From assembly GCA_018296165.2 (NCBI GenBank), contig JACKQL020000231.1:1-37784 (forward strand): 37,784 nucleotides of DNA, written 5' to 3'. Shown one piece after another: positions 1-10,289 of this stretch. The translations under genes were made by a program, and so were the position numbers. A model generated the notes under the pieces. The model searched no databases. It had not been told where the DNA came from and saw only the letters and a program-made list of their open reading frames with translations. Numbering within the stretch: position 1 is the first letter of the stretch; each line of letters starts with the position of its first letter. The DNA comes from Termitomyces sp. T153. Lineage: Eukaryota; Basidiomycota; Agaricomycetes; Agaricales; Lyophyllaceae.

Positions 1-241
1 ACAAAAACTCACTTTCTGGATCTCTATGAGGAGTCCAACCTAGAATTAGTTTTGCTCCACCTGAGTCTTGGCCCAGTACACCTAAGATTACTAAACCAAA
101 GGTTTAAAACTCTGTTACCTTAAGGAAAAGGGAAACTTGTGCTACTAGCAAGGGCACAGTATCTCCTTTGCCAAGCCTAAAGTTGCACTTCAACAACAAA
201 AACTTTGTTCTGACAAGTCAGCCTCAAATAAAAACCAAGCT
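1..241. other. 5' flank of gypsy-1, no gene
   Basis: No coding region or structural feature is visible. The stretch precedes the gag start of the first Ty3/gypsy element and should hold its leader and possibly the end of its 5' LTR. I could not find a matching copy downstream of the element, so no LTR is claimed. CpG is absent, as in the element itself. Confidence 0.4.
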
Positions 242-1576
242 TTGTCTCCTGTTCTTGAATCAACTAGCTTGGTCAGAATTATGGAGCAAAACATCAGATA
301 TAAACTACCACTGCCTGACAGCAGGGATGCACCTAAGTTTAAGCACACTGAGCCCTCTGAGGTTTGTTGCTTTTTACAAAGGATGATCTCTCTGTTTGAG
401 CATGCTGGGATCCAAGGAGATAAGGAAAGGAAAAAGAGAATCTTGGAGTATGTGGATGCTCAGACTGAACAGGAATGGCTGGGCTTTGATTCCTTTGGAG
501 ATGACTATACTTGGTCTGCTTTTGAGAAAGAGATTAAGGAGTCCTATCCAGAAGCAGTGGATGACACAGGTAGTGTCACAAACCTGGACAGAATCTGCAG
601 AGAACATGCCAGACTTAGTAGGAATGACACTACAGAAATCCATTCTCTCATAAGAAAATTTAGAGCTGAGGCTAAGAAGTTGGCTAATGTCACTGGGAAT
701 GGGTCTCTGGTAGACAACATCCTGGAATGCTTTACACCAGCTTTTGGAGATGTGATTGAGGAAAGGTTGATCAGTAGATATGGCCACTACAAAGATCCTG
801 CTAGAAATAGGCACAAGGACAACAAGTATGACTTATTAGAAGTGCTGACAGTAGTGGGGACCTTGATAGATGGTGCTACCATAAGGAGCCCTAGAGAAGA
901 AAAAATGGAGAAAATGGAAACTAGTAGGGAGAACATTAAGGAGGAGGAAGTGGAGGAGAAAATGGCTCATCTACAAGATGCTGTAGTTACCATTGGGAAA
1001 CAAATGGGGAGCATCCAGAGTACCATGCAAGCTTTGCAAGCTGGTTAGTTGGACATGCACAATACCTTCTTGAATACCAAAGGGAGCCAGGGTATAAGGG
1101 CAGAAGGGCCTCCTACATTTCCAACTTCTGGGAGAAGTGATGTTACTTGCTTCTATTGTTGGCAAACTGGACATAGAATCTCAGAGTGTGAAGTCATCAA
1201 GGGAGATGTACAAAAAGGATGGATTATCCTATTGGAAGGGAGAGCCAGGCTACCTAATGGTGCTCCTTTACCTAGGGATCCTGCTGGTATATCTCCTCAT
1301 GCTAGACTAGCACAGGTACATGATAAACAAGTGAGCATGTACTTTGGATGGCCAGAAGATGACCCTACAGAGACAGTTACTTACTCTGCCTATGTAAACT
1401 CTGCTAGAGACACAAGGGATGACATGCTAGAGTGCATTCAATATAAGGAGTCAGACTGCTTGGGGGACTTGGAGAAGGTTTCAATAAAATGGCTGAGATG
1501 CTCAGTGTGTTGGTCAACACAAGGAACACAGCTAGTCCTGAAGGACAGAAATCTTCCTCTAAGGATTTTTAAATAA
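242..1576 (+). pseudogene. gypsy-1 gag with CCHC zinc knuckle
   Basis: This is the structural Gag of the retroelement: capsid-like N-terminal part, acidic and lysine-rich coiled stretch (EKMEKMETSRENIKEEEVEEK), then nucleocapsid. The zinc knuckle is at 1148-1189, C-X2-C-X4-H-X4-C (CFYCWQTGHRISEC). The frame is continuous from 242, interrupted by a TAG at 1046-1048 just before the second half and ending in TAA at 1574. The TAG probably comes from CAG by C to T. The start at 242 is the first ATG of the frame; the next in-frame Met (MEQNIRYKLPL, near 281) is an equally good candidate. Confidence 0.8.
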
Positions 1577-1580
1577 CTCA

Positions 1581-2618
1581 ATGAAGGCAATTAGGAAAGA
1601 GGCATCTCAACCAGGAGTATCCTCATTGCCAGAGAGAACCCCTGAAAAACCCTGGAAAGAAAAGCTAACTGTGGTGATTCCACCTAGAGTTGCACCAAAA
1701 CTGGACCTACCTTTTGAGAAAGTTCCAGCCCTCAATGAGGGACCAGACTTGCCAGTACAGGACACTGTTAAAAGTTCCTTAACAGGAACAAGGAGGAAGG
1801 AGTGGGATAGGACCCTTGATAAGCTCTGGGAGGCTACTGTACCTTTCAGTACTAGAGAACTGTTAGATGTAGCTCCTGGATTAAGAGAGGCAATGATACA
1901 AAAATTGACTCTCAAATCAGGGACTCAGTCTAGGGAGCCCAATATTCCAAGAGTAACAGTTCAATAGCAGACTGTAAGGGAGAAGAAACCACTTGACAAA
2001 GTAGATGTCAATGACCTACCAATGACAACCTATTTCATTGCAGATGGGACACAGGATGATTTGCCTACTAGTGCAGTAGTGCATCAGGATTGTGTAGCCA
2101 CTTACTTGGAAAATATCTCTTCAGGAGAAAAGCCAGTAGTGGTGTATGTGGCTAGAGATTTGCAAGTGTTGAGATCCTTGAACCCCATTGTCAATCAGAG
2201 GGGGCAAGTAGAGACAATTCTAGATAGTGGTTCTCAGATAGTCTGTATGGCACTAGATGAGGCACTTTGTTTAGGATTGACTTGGGATCCAGACATATGC
2301 TTAAGAATGGAGAGTGCCAACAGTCAAGTGAATACATCAGTTGGTTTAGCCAAAAATGTGCTATTTACTTTTGCTGAAGGTTTCACTATTTATCTACAAG
2401 TGCATATCTTTGTCAAGCCAGCTTATACTGTCTTGTTGGGTCATCCTTTTGACACACTGACAGAAAGCAACATACAAAATCTTCAGGATGGCAGTGCCAT
2501 CATAACTATCAGAGATCCTAATACTGGTCACTGGACAGCCCTGCCCACTCTTCAAAGAGGGAAGGTGCCAAAGGCAGGTGTTGGAGAGATAGTGATCCAA
2601 AATTTTAAATCTCAATGA
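1581..2618 (+). pseudogene. gypsy-1 linker and aspartic protease
   Basis: This is a retropepsin-type aspartic protease that would cleave the Gag-Pol polyprotein. The catalytic motif ILDSGSQIV is at about 2217-2243. The second conserved strand is YTVLLGHPFD near 2425, corresponding to the usual ILGRPF-like motif, and ITIRDPNTG follows. The N-terminal part (1581-1965) is a charged linker with no domain that I recognise. A TAG at 1965-1967 breaks the frame between linker and protease, and both parts are in the same frame. The frame differs from gag upstream and RT downstream, so at least one indel lies on each side unless programmed frameshifting was used. Confidence 0.8.
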
Positions 2619-2727
2619 TCTGGTCAGCAACCAGGGAGAGGTGGCAGTGATGATTAGAGAGAAGGAGAATGGTGAAGTAGTGGTGACTTAATACACTATA
2701 AATCATAGTGGATTCAAGAACCAGGAG

Positions 2728-5616
2728 TTGAGAGATATGTATCTGCAGGCCTTTGCTGCAGAAGGAGAGGTGGGAAGAAGAGATGAGAAGACATTTGCAG
2801 CCTATCTAAATGGGCAGCTGTGTCAGATACCAGAGAAGTTGGAGGAGATCTTAGTACAGCAGGGAAGCCTAGAGTTAGAAGCAGGTGTGGGGGAAACTGC
2901 ACAAGTATTTTCTAAGAAATACGAACCTGTTGCTAGAAAGGTGAAACCTGTACTAGGAACCTCTTCTGAGCAGTTTAGAATTGAAAGGTGTATCACTGGG
3001 GATCCACTAGCAGACATGCCAAAGTTGGACCCAAACCCACCTGATTTCAAACCCACAGGGAGGTACACTGCTGAGTGCAAGGAAATCATTGACCAAGTAC
3101 ATGGTAATGGTTTCTTGTGGCCAGAGGAGATGAAGGCAGTACATCATCTAATGATGCTGCAGAATGAGGCTTTTGCATGGGATGATTCTCAAAGAGGTAG
3201 GCTCAAGGAGAAATTCTTCCCTCCTGTAGTAATGCCAGTAATTCCTCACACCCCTTGGGTATCAAAGAACATTCCCATTGCTCCTGGACTCAGAGATAAA
3301 ATCTTCCAGATGATAAAGCAGAAAATTGAGGCAGGAGTGTATGAGCCATCCAACTCTTCATACAGATCCTAGTGGTTCACAGTATTGAAGAAGGATGGTG
3401 AGAGTTTGAAGATAGTTCACAGCTTGGAACCTTTAAACAAAGTGACCATAGCACATTCTGGATTGCCACCAGCAACTGAAGAATTAGCTAGTCATTTTGC
3501 TAGCAGAGCTTGTGGAGGGATCTTTGACTTGTATGTGGGATATGATGAGAGAGTGTTGGATGTGAGGTCTAGGGACTATACCACCTTTCAAACACCCTTT
3601 GGTGCTCTAAGGCTGGTAACCCTGCCAATGGGCTGGACAAATTCAGTACCAATCTTTCATAATGACATTACCTTCATCTTGAAAGATGAGATATCTCATA
3701 TAACTTGGCCATATATTGATGATGTGCCAATCAGAGGTCCACCTCACAGGTATGAATTGCCAGATGGAGGCTATGAGGTTATTCCAGAAAATCCAGGCAT
3801 CAGGAGATTTGTATGGGAACATCTGCAGAATGTAAACAGAGTGTTACAAAGAATCAAATATGCTGGAGGAACTTTCTCTGGGAAGAAGTCAGTAGTCTGT
3901 GCAGATGAGATTGTAGTGGTTGGATACAGGTGTTCCTATGAGGGACAGAAACCTGAGATCAAGTGGTTGGCCATTGTTATGGGGTGGGGTGATTGCCAGG
4001 ACAAGTCAGATGTCAGAGCTTTCCTAGGTACTTGTGGCACCTTTAGGATGTTCATTGAAGACTATGCCAAAGTGGCTGCACCCATCAACAAATTGACTCA
4101 AAACCACACACCATTTGTTTGGGGTGAGGAACAGCAGTCAGTAATGGCCCAGTTGAAGAAGTTGCTAGCTGAAAGTGCACCTCTAAAACCACTTGACTAT
4201 GAGTCAGGAGGGGCAGTGGTTCTATCAGTTGACACTTCTTGGATGGCAGTGGGCTTTGGAATATTCCAGGTAGCTCCAGACAATCCTAAGCAATGCACTT
4301 GTGCTAAGCTAGAATCCATCACCTTGAATGAGAGGGAGGCAAGATTCTCACAACCTAAAAGAGAACTCTATGGTTTAATGAGAGCCTTGCAAGCTAATAA
4401 GTATTGGCTGGTTGGTTGTAGGAAGCTTGTAATGGAGACAGATGCCAAGTATTTGAAGGGAATGCTAGGCAATCCTGGAGTGGGACCTAATGCCACCATC
4501 ATGAGATGGATTGAGGATGTACTACTCTATCATTTTACTTTGAGGTATGTGCCAGGAAAAACCTTTAGTGTCAATGGCCTGTCTAGAAGGCTCAAGCAGC
4601 CAGGAGATGAGGAGTACCCACATGTTAATCCAGAGTTAGTAGACAACCCAAAGACTATGCACTTTCAATATCCAGCTAAAACCAACAATGAACCAGAATG
4701 GGAGGATTGGAAACCCTTAGCACTTGAAGAGTTTGCAGATCAAATTGACACTAGAGGTGGCTATCTACATGCAGTAGCCATTGAAGTATCAGACTTTGAA
4801 CAAGAACTTGATAGAGCAAGGTCTCAAGAGGTGGAACTTAGGAAGGTAGTTCTAAGTCAGCAGCAGACATCTATAATAGATCCTGTTGCAGTACTATCTC
4901 TCTCTCAGCCTCTATTACCCACAGAAGGTACTGAGGAAGAAAAGGAAGCAGACTTACAAGCCTACTTAGAACATAGGAAGGGTAGTGAGAATGAACCCTG
5001 GGATGACTTGCTACCAATTGTATGAAGCTGGCTACAAGATCTAAGCAAAGAACCTGAGGGTTTGCAGAGTTGGTACCCAGACAAGTTCAAGAGGTTTGCA
5101 AGACAGTTCTTCTTTGATCAAAAGGAGAGACTGTACAAGTGCAATCATGAGGTCAGGCATAAGCTAGTAGTCAATATCAATAGGTGAATGTTCATGCTTA
5201 AATTAGCCCATGATGCCTTGGGGCATAGAGGGACTTATGCAACCAAAATGTTAATACAAGGATGATTTTGGTGGTCAGGAATTGATGGAGATGTGCAGTG
5301 GTATGTTGGGACTTGTCACAACTGTCAGATTCAGCAAAAGACAGTTGTAAACAGAGCTCCCACAGTAACTTATACACCCTCTATCTTCCAAACAATCCAC
5401 ATTGATACCATGCACATGGCTCCAGCTTCAAATGGCTGCAAGTATATTGTCCATGGAAGGTGTGCATTGTCTTCATGGATGGAAGGGAGGCCTCTGTGCA
5501 AGGAAAACTATAAAACAATTGGTCAATGGTTGTTTGAGAATGTGATTTGTTGCTGGGGTTGCATTGCAGAGATCATCACTGACAATGCTGGACAGTTCAA
5601 GAAAGTCACAGCTTGA
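2728..5616 (+). pseudogene. gypsy-1 reverse transcriptase, RNase H, integrase core
   Basis: One reading frame runs from 2728 to 5616 with several internal stops (TAG 3370, TGA 5023, 5185, 5263). RT: fingers near EPSNSSYRS*WFTVLKKDG; QTPFGALRLVTLPMGWTNS; the catalytic YIDD at 3712-3723. RNase H follows, with VDTSWMAVGFGIF near 4230, EARFSQPKRELYGL near 4336 and ETDAKYLKGM near 4435. Integrase: zinc-binding AHDALGHRG (about 5209) and CHNCQIQQ (about 5311), then the core with HIDTMHM (about 5400), IITDNAGQFKK (about 5573) and NGKIERPHW (about 5675), which give the D, D and E positions. After the last motif the frame is lost. A genuine stop-free product is impossible. Confidence 0.88.
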
Positions 5617-6439
5617 ATAGAGAGTAAATATGGAATCAGAGGCATTGCCATCTCTCCATACAACTCTCAAGCTAATGGCAAGATTGAAAGACCACATTGG
5701 GATGTCAGGCAGGCTATTCAAAGCTTGTGAGGATTACACTAAATGGTTTTGGTTCTTCTTCCATATAATGTGGAGTGATCACATTACTATCTGGTAGAGA
5801 TTTGAATGTTCACCATACTTCATGGTCACTGGGGCTCATCCAACACTACCTTTAGACTTGGTAGAGGCTACCTGGTTACTAGAATTACCAGAAGGGCCAT
5901 TATCTACAGAAGAGTTGATTGGTTATCATGCTAGGGCTTTAGCCAAACACCACCAGCATGTAGAAGAGATGAGAGAAAGAGTTGGGAAGGACAAACTCCA
6001 ATGGGCCTTGAAGTTTGCAGAAGAGCATAAAAGCTCTATCAAAGACTTCAAATTCAAACCCTTGGACTTGGTCCTAGTCAAAAACATGATTACAGAAAGT
6101 TCACACAGTGCTAAAATGCTTCCCCATTTTCATATTCCAATGGTAGTAATTACTAAGACCAGAAGTGGTAATTACATTGTGGTAGAGCTAGATGGATCAG
6201 TTTAGCAGACTAGGGTGGCAGCCTTTAGGGTAGTCCCCTACAGAGCTCAAAAACAATTGGAGCTATCTCAAGGCCTAGAGCAGTGGGTAGATATCACTCC
6301 AGAAAAGCTAAAAGAGTTGAGGGAAGAACTACAAAAGCCTGCTGGAAATGCTATATCAAATCTGTCATTTGGATCTATAAGGCATCATGAGCCTCTAGAC
6401 CATGACAGGAATGGGTCAGACAATAGCCTCAAAGGTTGA
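5617..6439 (+). pseudogene. gypsy-1 integrase C-terminal part
   Basis: The sequence continues the integrase past the catalytic Glu. Stops at about 5728-5810 are followed by an open frame at 5822-6205 (MVTGAHPTLPLDLVEATWLL), a helical segment rich in R/K/E, and a possible C-terminal DNA-binding fold (FKPLDLVLVKN, then GNYIVVELDGSV). After a TAG at 6203 the same frame reads to 6439 (RVAAFRVVPYRAQ), the usual end of this polyprotein type. I see nothing beyond 6439 that must be coding. Confidence 0.7.
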
Positions 6440-6639
6440 CATAAAATTAAAGTTTTACTTAACAAAAATCAAAATAAGGAAAAAGACTTAGTTCGGTCAC
6501 ACATTTTTGAGGTCAATGGCATTAAATTGAGGGATATGGAATAAGGAATACATAGGGAGTTTTATGTAAGTAGGGCTGGCTAAAGTATGACTACACTAGT
6601 TTAAGCAAAGGCAACATTGATGCTTACAATGCAGGGGCC
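6440..6639. other. Spacer after gypsy-1
   Basis: This is AT-rich non-coding sequence between the end of the gypsy-1 polyprotein and the minus-strand pseudogene. It should hold the element's PPT and 3' LTR start. A purine-rich run near 6530-6560 is a weak PPT candidate, but no TG...CA repeat could be matched to the window start. Confidence 0.3.
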
Positions 6640-7655
6640 TCTTGTATGGGGAACATGGGAGAATGAGAAGTCTTTGAAGTGGAAGTGGCAATTTTGATGT
6701 TGGAATTGGAATCAACAACCTGAGACTCTAGGTAAATAAAAACAAGTCAGGGAAGTCAATAAAAAGATAGTACCTTAGGCAAAACTTGGAGATTGTTAAG
6801 TAAATCTCCAGTATGCTTGACATCAGAAGGGCTGAGAGTTTTGTTGAGACAAACAAGATGAGCCAAAGTGAGCTTGTAAGTTTGAAGGGCAATGTCAAGC
6901 AAATAGAGTTGTTGCTGTGTGGCAAGATGGACAGCATCATGATGTTGTTGGAGATTGGCACAAGGAAGGAGGGTGCCATTGTTAGCAAGCTAAACAGCTT
7001 TGAGGGCAGCATCAACCTGGCCAAGGAGTGAGAGCACAGCCTTGTTTCCAGGTTTGAGGTTGGCTGGGAAGTGAGTAAGGTCAGAGAAGTGAGGAGAAAG
7101 AAAAGGGATAGACTATAAGCTGGAAAGACTTTAACCTTTTTAGGCTTGGGTTTGCTGTTAGGCTCAGCCTGAGGACAAAAGAGATGAAGGTTGAGTGTGT
7201 TGAAATGATGAGCAAGAAGATTGAGCTTGAAGGCTAAGACTCACATTAGCCTTGCATTTGCCAAAATGAATGACAGACAGACCTAGTATCTTGATGTCCT
7301 TGTCTTTGGCACAATGCTTTTGAGGACCAGTGTGAGATAAGAACAATGGGAAAAAGAGTAAAGGACAGACCTCTTTAGCCTTGCATTTACATTGGGCCTT
7401 GCAATGGTTCTTCTCAATTTGGGTGATGGTGTCAGCAAAAATCAAAAAGGACTGCACATCAGCAGAATTGCTGGCAGCACTATAGTCAAGTGTGGGAAGA
7501 ATGGCAGAGAGGCTGTCAAAGAGACCCTTTTGCTTAGTGATGCATGGAAAGTTGGCCTGGTTGGCAAAGCATTGTGGGAAAGATGGGGGAAAAGAGAAAG
7601 TCAAGAGGGAGTTGAAGAAGGAAGAAGGAAGAAGGAAGCTCACAAGTTGCATCAT
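6640..7655 (-). pseudogene. Unrecognised intron-containing pseudogene
   Basis: The minus strand reads as coding exons separated by introns with good fungal borders. These are 7317-7370 (GTCTGT...AAAAG, 54 nt), 7169-7282 (GTCTGT...CCTCAG, 114 nt) and 6728-6773 (GTACTA...ACCTAG, 46 nt). Exon fragments include a Lys/Cys-rich piece (CKAQCKCKAKE, HCAKDKDIKIL) and a Pro/Lys-rich piece (NSKPKPKKVK). A helical piece (NKAVLSLLGQVDAALKAV, then a TAG) leads on to LLNNLQVLPK. No family is recognised. CpG is nearly absent, as in the neighbouring retroelements, so it may be a repeated or transposon-borne gene. Its apparent start codon lies exactly at the left edge of the element A LTR (7655), so its 5' end may have been cut by that insertion. 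Confidence 0.4.
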
Positions 7656-7683
7656 GTCATGACCCACTCCCTGGACCCCTAAC
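7655..7683 (+). repeat. Element A 5' LTR, left fragment
   Basis: These 29 bases begin with TGTCATGACCCACTCCCTGG and closely match the start of the element B LTR read on the minus strand (TGTCACAACCCACCCCCTGG, from 14512 downward). They end in CTAAC, the 5 bp duplicated on the far side of element B (14513-14517). They are read as the first bases of the element A LTR, separated from the rest (14518-15544) by insertion of B. The fragment is short, so the call rests on the LTR-start match plus the target duplication. Confidence 0.75.
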
Positions 7684-8892
7684 TGTCAGGTTCTGCTGAC
7701 CTCAGGGGCTCAGCTGCACTGGGCGAGTCCTTACTAGGCAGGCATGATCCCCTTGCACTGGCAACCGAACACTCAAAAGCATTCCGGGCACTAATGGCTT
7801 GTGCGGATAGTCAGTGGGATGTGATCCAGACAGATCCGGGGAGGTCCGGAGAAGTCGGATTGCAAGGAAATGGGATGGGCTTGGCGGGGTTCAGGCAGAA
7901 GACTGTATGGGAGATTCATGGAAGCAAAGGAGTAGGCGGCTGTGTGGTCAATGGGAGCAGAGCTGGGGTTTGATGGGAGATCAATTGGAGTTGATGGAGT
8001 CCGGGACTGAGCAAAGAGCGAGGTCCAGACCTGGTGAAGGAGTGTCGGGGTTCATGATTGTAACCGCAGAGTTTGTGAGGTCGTTAGGGTTGATGAAGAC
8101 TTGGGCACAATGGCTGGACGGAGTCACCGAGACAGTGTCAGACGAAATGGAACAGAGTCGATATGGAACAAGAGTAGATTCAAGTGGAGATACGAAATGA
8201 TAACAAGAATGATAACGAAATGGGGACAAGACAAGACCGGGAGACTGAGATAAGACCGGGAGACTGAGATAAGACCAGGAGACTGAGATAAGACCAGGAG
8301 ACTGAGATAAGGAAAACGGAACATGAGACATGAAACACGAAACACAAGAAGGAAACGATCAGACCATAGGTAACATTAAGCAATATCAAAACTAGAGTAC
8401 GAAGAGCTACTCAACATCTTATATACTGACTACCAGAGAACTTTGGGGTACGTCAGCTGTGGTGGCGGGGCTTGGTGGAGCTTGACGGAGTGGGTGGGTG
8501 TCGGTTGTGATCGAGGATTGGGCCACGCTGATACGTTTGATGGGATCATTTGGGAACGCGGGTTGCCCCAGGGTTGTTGTGATACTCCAGAATGGGTTGG
8601 AGGAACAAGGGTGTTGAGTTGATGATGAGTGGCGAAGATTGGGAACAGCAGGGGTGGTTCTCAGGGTTCGGGAGATCCAGGGTAAGTGTCAGTGGCTGCG
8701 GGGAAGGTGTCAAAGTTGGCCAGGGGGCCGTCGGAGTTAGCCAGGGAGGCGTCAGAGTTAGCCGGGGTTGCATCAGGGCTAACCAAAATAGGCATGGGGC
8801 ATGGGCGGAAGTTCAGTGGAGTGTTGGGGGCTTTTGGGGAAATTGGGGGGTTGCTGGATGATGTGCAGGGGTCCAGGGGGCAGGTCGTGACA
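7684..8892 (-). repeat. Element B 3' LTR (1209 bp)
   Basis: This is the left copy of the element B LTR and matches 13341-14512 along its whole length. It has a TATATAAG box on the minus strand at 8418-8425 and the conserved post-TATA segment at 8382-8393, which has one G to A change on the plus strand relative to the other copy. It is 37 bp longer than the right copy, explained by two extra 19-bp units at 8233-8308. Most other differences are transitions at CpG sites. Confidence 0.93.
8233..8308 (-). repeat. 19-bp minisatellite, four units, in LTR
   Basis: Four head-to-tail copies of AAGACCGGGAGACTGAGAT, with CGGG or CAGG variants, lie inside the left LTR. They occupy 8233-8251, 8252-8270, 8271-8289 and 8290-8308. 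The right LTR has only two units. On the element's sense strand this is in the transcribed U5-like part, downstream of the TATA box. Confidence 0.9.
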
Positions 8893-8906
8893 TCACCCCC
8901 CCTTTA
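8893..8906 (-). other. Polypurine tract of element B
   Basis: On the minus strand the sequence TAAAGGGGGGGTGA lies directly before the 3' LTR start (TGTCACGACC). It is the expected plus-strand DNA synthesis primer site and fixes the element's orientation as minus. Confidence 0.8.
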
Positions 8907-9104
8907 GCGTCAAGACCCTTCGAGACATGGGGAGCAGGATGGGAATCAGTGGGGTGTGGGAGTCAAAGCCGAGCAATATTGATCAATCCGCAGCAAGTGA
9001 TAGCGGTGTGGGAGACGAAGTTGAAGCATGGCCGCCACTTCATTAGGGTTCTCCTCAATCAATTAAAAGCTTTGGACGTACCCTGGAATTTCCCAAATTT
9101 CATC

Positions 9105-10289
9105 ATGTCTTCCCCCAGCAATCCAGTAGTCTCTCCCACCAATTTGGACAAGGTGGTGGTGTATGACAGTGGGGGGGAGGAGTTTGAGCATTGGCACCAC
9201 ACTAGTGTCAGGGACTGGAGTTGTAAGTGGTGTCGACTTGTCTTTTTGGGATGATTTACGGGGCTTTTGTAGAGTCATCCGTGGTGGTGGTGGTGGATTT
9301 TCTGGGGGTCCCGAAGCAGACCAAGTTTTGTCCCACGCTGCCAAAGGAGGGGAGCATGGGGCGGTCTGCAGAGAAGGCAGGGCTTTTGTGGGGTGGTCAG
9401 GGAAAGGGGGTGTCCTCGGCGGTGATTTGTGGGAAGTGTCGAGCCTCCCTGCCCTCAGGGGTGGGACCCAGCAAGAAGCTGCGTGGGCGCGAGCCATTGG
9501 TGGGGCCTCTGGAGTCTTTTCTTTTTTCTCCTACTCTGGGCATTCCCTCGGAATGTTCATCGAGTCCCCCCGCACCTATCCCTTTGATCATGGAGGTCTT
9601 CCTTTGCAAGCAGGTGGAGGCCTTGACAATGTCATTGGCAGTATGGAAGGGTGAGCTCCAATGGGCGAGGGAGGACTGTGACGTGGCATGGATGGAGAAA
9701 GAGGTGATGGAGTGGAAAAGGAACACTTTGGTGCGCATGGCGACGGAGCAAGCGTTAGAGGTGCAAGGCTTGCAGGAGTGTCTGACGCAGATGGAGGGGC
9801 AGCCCACGGGGGAGGCGGAGGGGCAGGGATGAGTTCCAGAGGGGGATGTGTTGTGGGTGGAGCTAGAGGCGGCGAGGCAGAGGGAGGACTGGTTGGCCAA
9901 TGAGGCTGCTTCGGGGCATGCAGGAATCCTCCGTGAGTTGCCTCCCATTCCTCCGTCCATTACTGATGGTTCATTTCCTGGGTTTAGGCTGGGTGCAGGA
10001 GCATCGGGTCCTCTTGGACGGTGCCTCTGTGGCATTTGCATCGATTCAGGATGAGTTGGCACAGGGGTCCATGGTTCAGCCTCTGGAGCTACAGCAGGGG
10101 ATGGCACGGTTGGAGAGGTTGTTGGCGGGGCATCGGTGACACAATGTGGTGGCCCCGGGGTCATGGTGGGAGGTGGTGGCTGACGCGGGGGAGGCATTGC
10201 CGGGGTTGGCAGAGGTCTTAGCGGTGGTGCAGGCCCAGATGGAAGTCAACCTGGAGGTAGGGTTGCCGGGGGGTCCGGGGAGGGAGTGA
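9105..10289 (+). pseudogene. Antisense spliced coiled-coil gene inside element B
   Basis: This gene runs opposite to its host element. It starts MSSPSNPVVSPTNLDKVV at 9105; the frame changes near 9230, then reads through a Gly/Val-rich stretch, a C-X2-C (VICGKCRASL, about 9424) and a Pro/Ser region. A long heptad-like helix follows (about 9600-9810, LAVWKGELQWAREDCDVAW). A TGA at 9830 interrupts the frame, probably CGA to TGA. A clean intron at 9933-9987 (GTGAGT...TACTGATGG...TTTAG, 55 nt) restores the frame into GWVQEHRVLLDGASVAF and on to WWEVVADAGEALPGLAEV, ending with TGA at 10287-10289. No enzyme motif is seen. It could be an accessory transposon ORF or a captured host gene. It resembles coiled-coil, CxxC-containing proteins that I associate with fungal transposon-rich regions, but I cannot name a family. 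Confidence 0.6.

Larger units (their letters stand above)
242..6439 (+). mobile_element. Decayed Ty3/gypsy retrotransposon (gypsy-1)
   Basis: This is the coding body of a Ty3/gypsy LTR retrotransposon in the order gag, zinc knuckle, protease, reverse transcriptase, RNase H, integrase. PR lies upstream of RT, and IN follows RNase H, which is the gypsy order. The RT box is YIDD rather than the common YLDD, and the surrounding text (VGYDERV, PMGWTNSVPIFHND, NPGIRRFVWEH) marks a lineage that I know from Agaricomycete genomes. The element is dead: there are stops inside gag, PR, RT and IN, and at least three frame changes. LTRs were not identified. CG dinucleotides are almost absent over 6 kb, although codon use would allow many, which points to old methylation-driven or RIP-like decay. 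Confidence 0.9.

Noticed and set aside
1..100. 5' LTR of gypsy-1
   Set aside because: No matching repeat was found in 6440-7140, so LTR limits cannot be supported.
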